From Fimbriimonadaceae bacterium (GTDB lineage Bacteria > Armatimonadota > Fimbriimonadia > Fimbriimonadales > Fimbriimonadaceae), in the NCBI GenBank assembly GCA_014380605.1, contig JACMJO010000499.1, positions 1 through 5,529 on the forward strand: a stretch of DNA of 5,529 nt, in the 5' to 3' direction. How positions within the stretch are numbered: the first letter of the stretch is position 1; the number at the start of each line of letters is the position of its first letter. A program made the position numbers and the translations under genes. The notes under the pieces were generated by a model, which saw only the letters and a program-made list of their open reading frames with translations, was not told the DNA's origin and searched no databases. Shown here in pieces: positions 5,065-5,529 of this stretch.

Positions 5065-5495
5065 ACAGCGCCCTCCAATCTGCCAAATTCACAAAGCTTC
5101 AGGCCCGTCTTGAACATATCCGGTGCAATCTTCGAGCGGACAGAGTATCGAACTTCAGCCTCTAGATCGAGGCCCCGCGCCATTGACTCGATTCTCACAG
5201 AGAGTATCTCGCCCCTTTGATAGGAGACTGAAGATAGAATTCCCGCTCCTGTTTCAGACACATCGGATAGAAATGCGCTCGTCGACTCGCCAGACGGGTC
5301 CTTGACTTGAACCACCCACCCTCCAACGTTGTGCCTGACCTCTTCCGTTGGCGCTTGATACTCAAGCTGGCTGACCACTTTGAACGCAAAGTTTGCTTCC
5401 GGAACGTCGATCACACTGGACTCGGTTTCGTCCTCCAGTCTCACGTTCATCGTGCGAACCAGTTCTAGCCCATCTATGGTTTGGAAATCGGCCAC
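5037..5495 (-). CDS. PilZ-domain protein, start uncertain, possibly partial
   Basis: From the GTG at 5493-5495 the protein has 152 residues. Residues about 50-150 look like a PilZ domain: R54 begins the binding-loop region, D78-V-S-E-T-G83 matches D/NxSxxG, then EILSVRIESMARGLDLEAEVRYSVR, a MFKTGLKLCEF strand and a closing WRNFL helix. The position four residues after R54 is Gly58, so the second Arg of RxxxR is missing, as in its neighbour. The start is unclear: neither the GTG nor the ATG at 5448-5450 has a ribosome site, and the frame stays open to the right edge, so the true start may be outside the window. Its end overlaps the start of the next PilZ gene by 28 nt in another frame. The two are not close copies beyond the domain pattern. 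Confidence 0.72.
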   Translation of the reverse strand: MADFQTIDGLELVRTMNVRLEDETESSVIDVPEANFAFKVVSQLEYQAPTEEVRHNVGGWVVQVKDPSGESTSAFLSDVSETGAGILSSVSYQRGEILSVRIESMARGLDLEAEVRYSVRSKIAPDMFKTGLKLCEFGRLEGAVWRNFLKAA

Positions 5496-5529
5496 AAAGC
5501 GTGCGTTCGCGTGGGAACTACTGATGTGA

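Overview
The window looks like ordinary chromosomal DNA of a diderm (outer-membrane) bacterium. A beta-barrel porin with a signal peptide and a C-terminal aromatic residue supports this. The seven-iron ferredoxin resembles those of the Thermus/Actinobacteria type, and the A-type Fe-S carrier has a Cys-rich tail. With several PilZ proteins and mixed use of Shine-Dalgarno and near-leaderless starts, this would suit an Armatimonadota-like lineage, but that assignment is a low-confidence guess from recollection. I saw no mobile element, CRISPR array, tRNA or rRNA.

Layout, left to right. The 3' end of a plus-strand PilZ-like gene (1-212) converges on a minus-strand A-type Fe-S carrier gene (279-659), with a perfect 17-bp inverted repeat between them. 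A divergent TetR-family regulator (786-1328, plus) follows. It converges with only 6 bp to spare on a BBP2/OmpL-type porin gene (1335-2474, minus). Upstream of the porin on the same strand is an Amt ammonium transporter (2664-4025, minus), which has a good sigma70-type promoter. Divergent from amt is a small 7Fe ferredoxin gene (4193-4438, plus). Its stop codon shares a palindromic CTAG with the stop of a PilZ gene (4435-5064, minus). That gene overlaps by 28 nt the end of a second PilZ gene (5037-5495 or longer, minus), which runs towards the right edge.

How it fits together. The most coherent unit is amt plus porin: an inner-membrane ammonium channel and an outer-membrane channel in tandem, plausibly for nitrogen uptake across both membranes. 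No glnK lies between or beside them. The nearby TetR regulator could control the porin, but nothing in the sequence proves it. Similar AACAAA/TTTGTT inverted repeats lie in the amt promoter spacer and upstream of the porin and could be shared operator half-sites. The Fe-S carrier and ferredoxin are housekeeping Fe-S proteins. The two overlapping PilZ genes look like a translationally coupled pair, and both have a degenerate c-di-GMP-binding RxxxR motif.

I do not see a clearly new biological system. The points most worth checking are the degenerate PilZ pair, the amt-porin module with its paired repeats, and the long perfect hairpins without T-tracts at two convergent gene ends.
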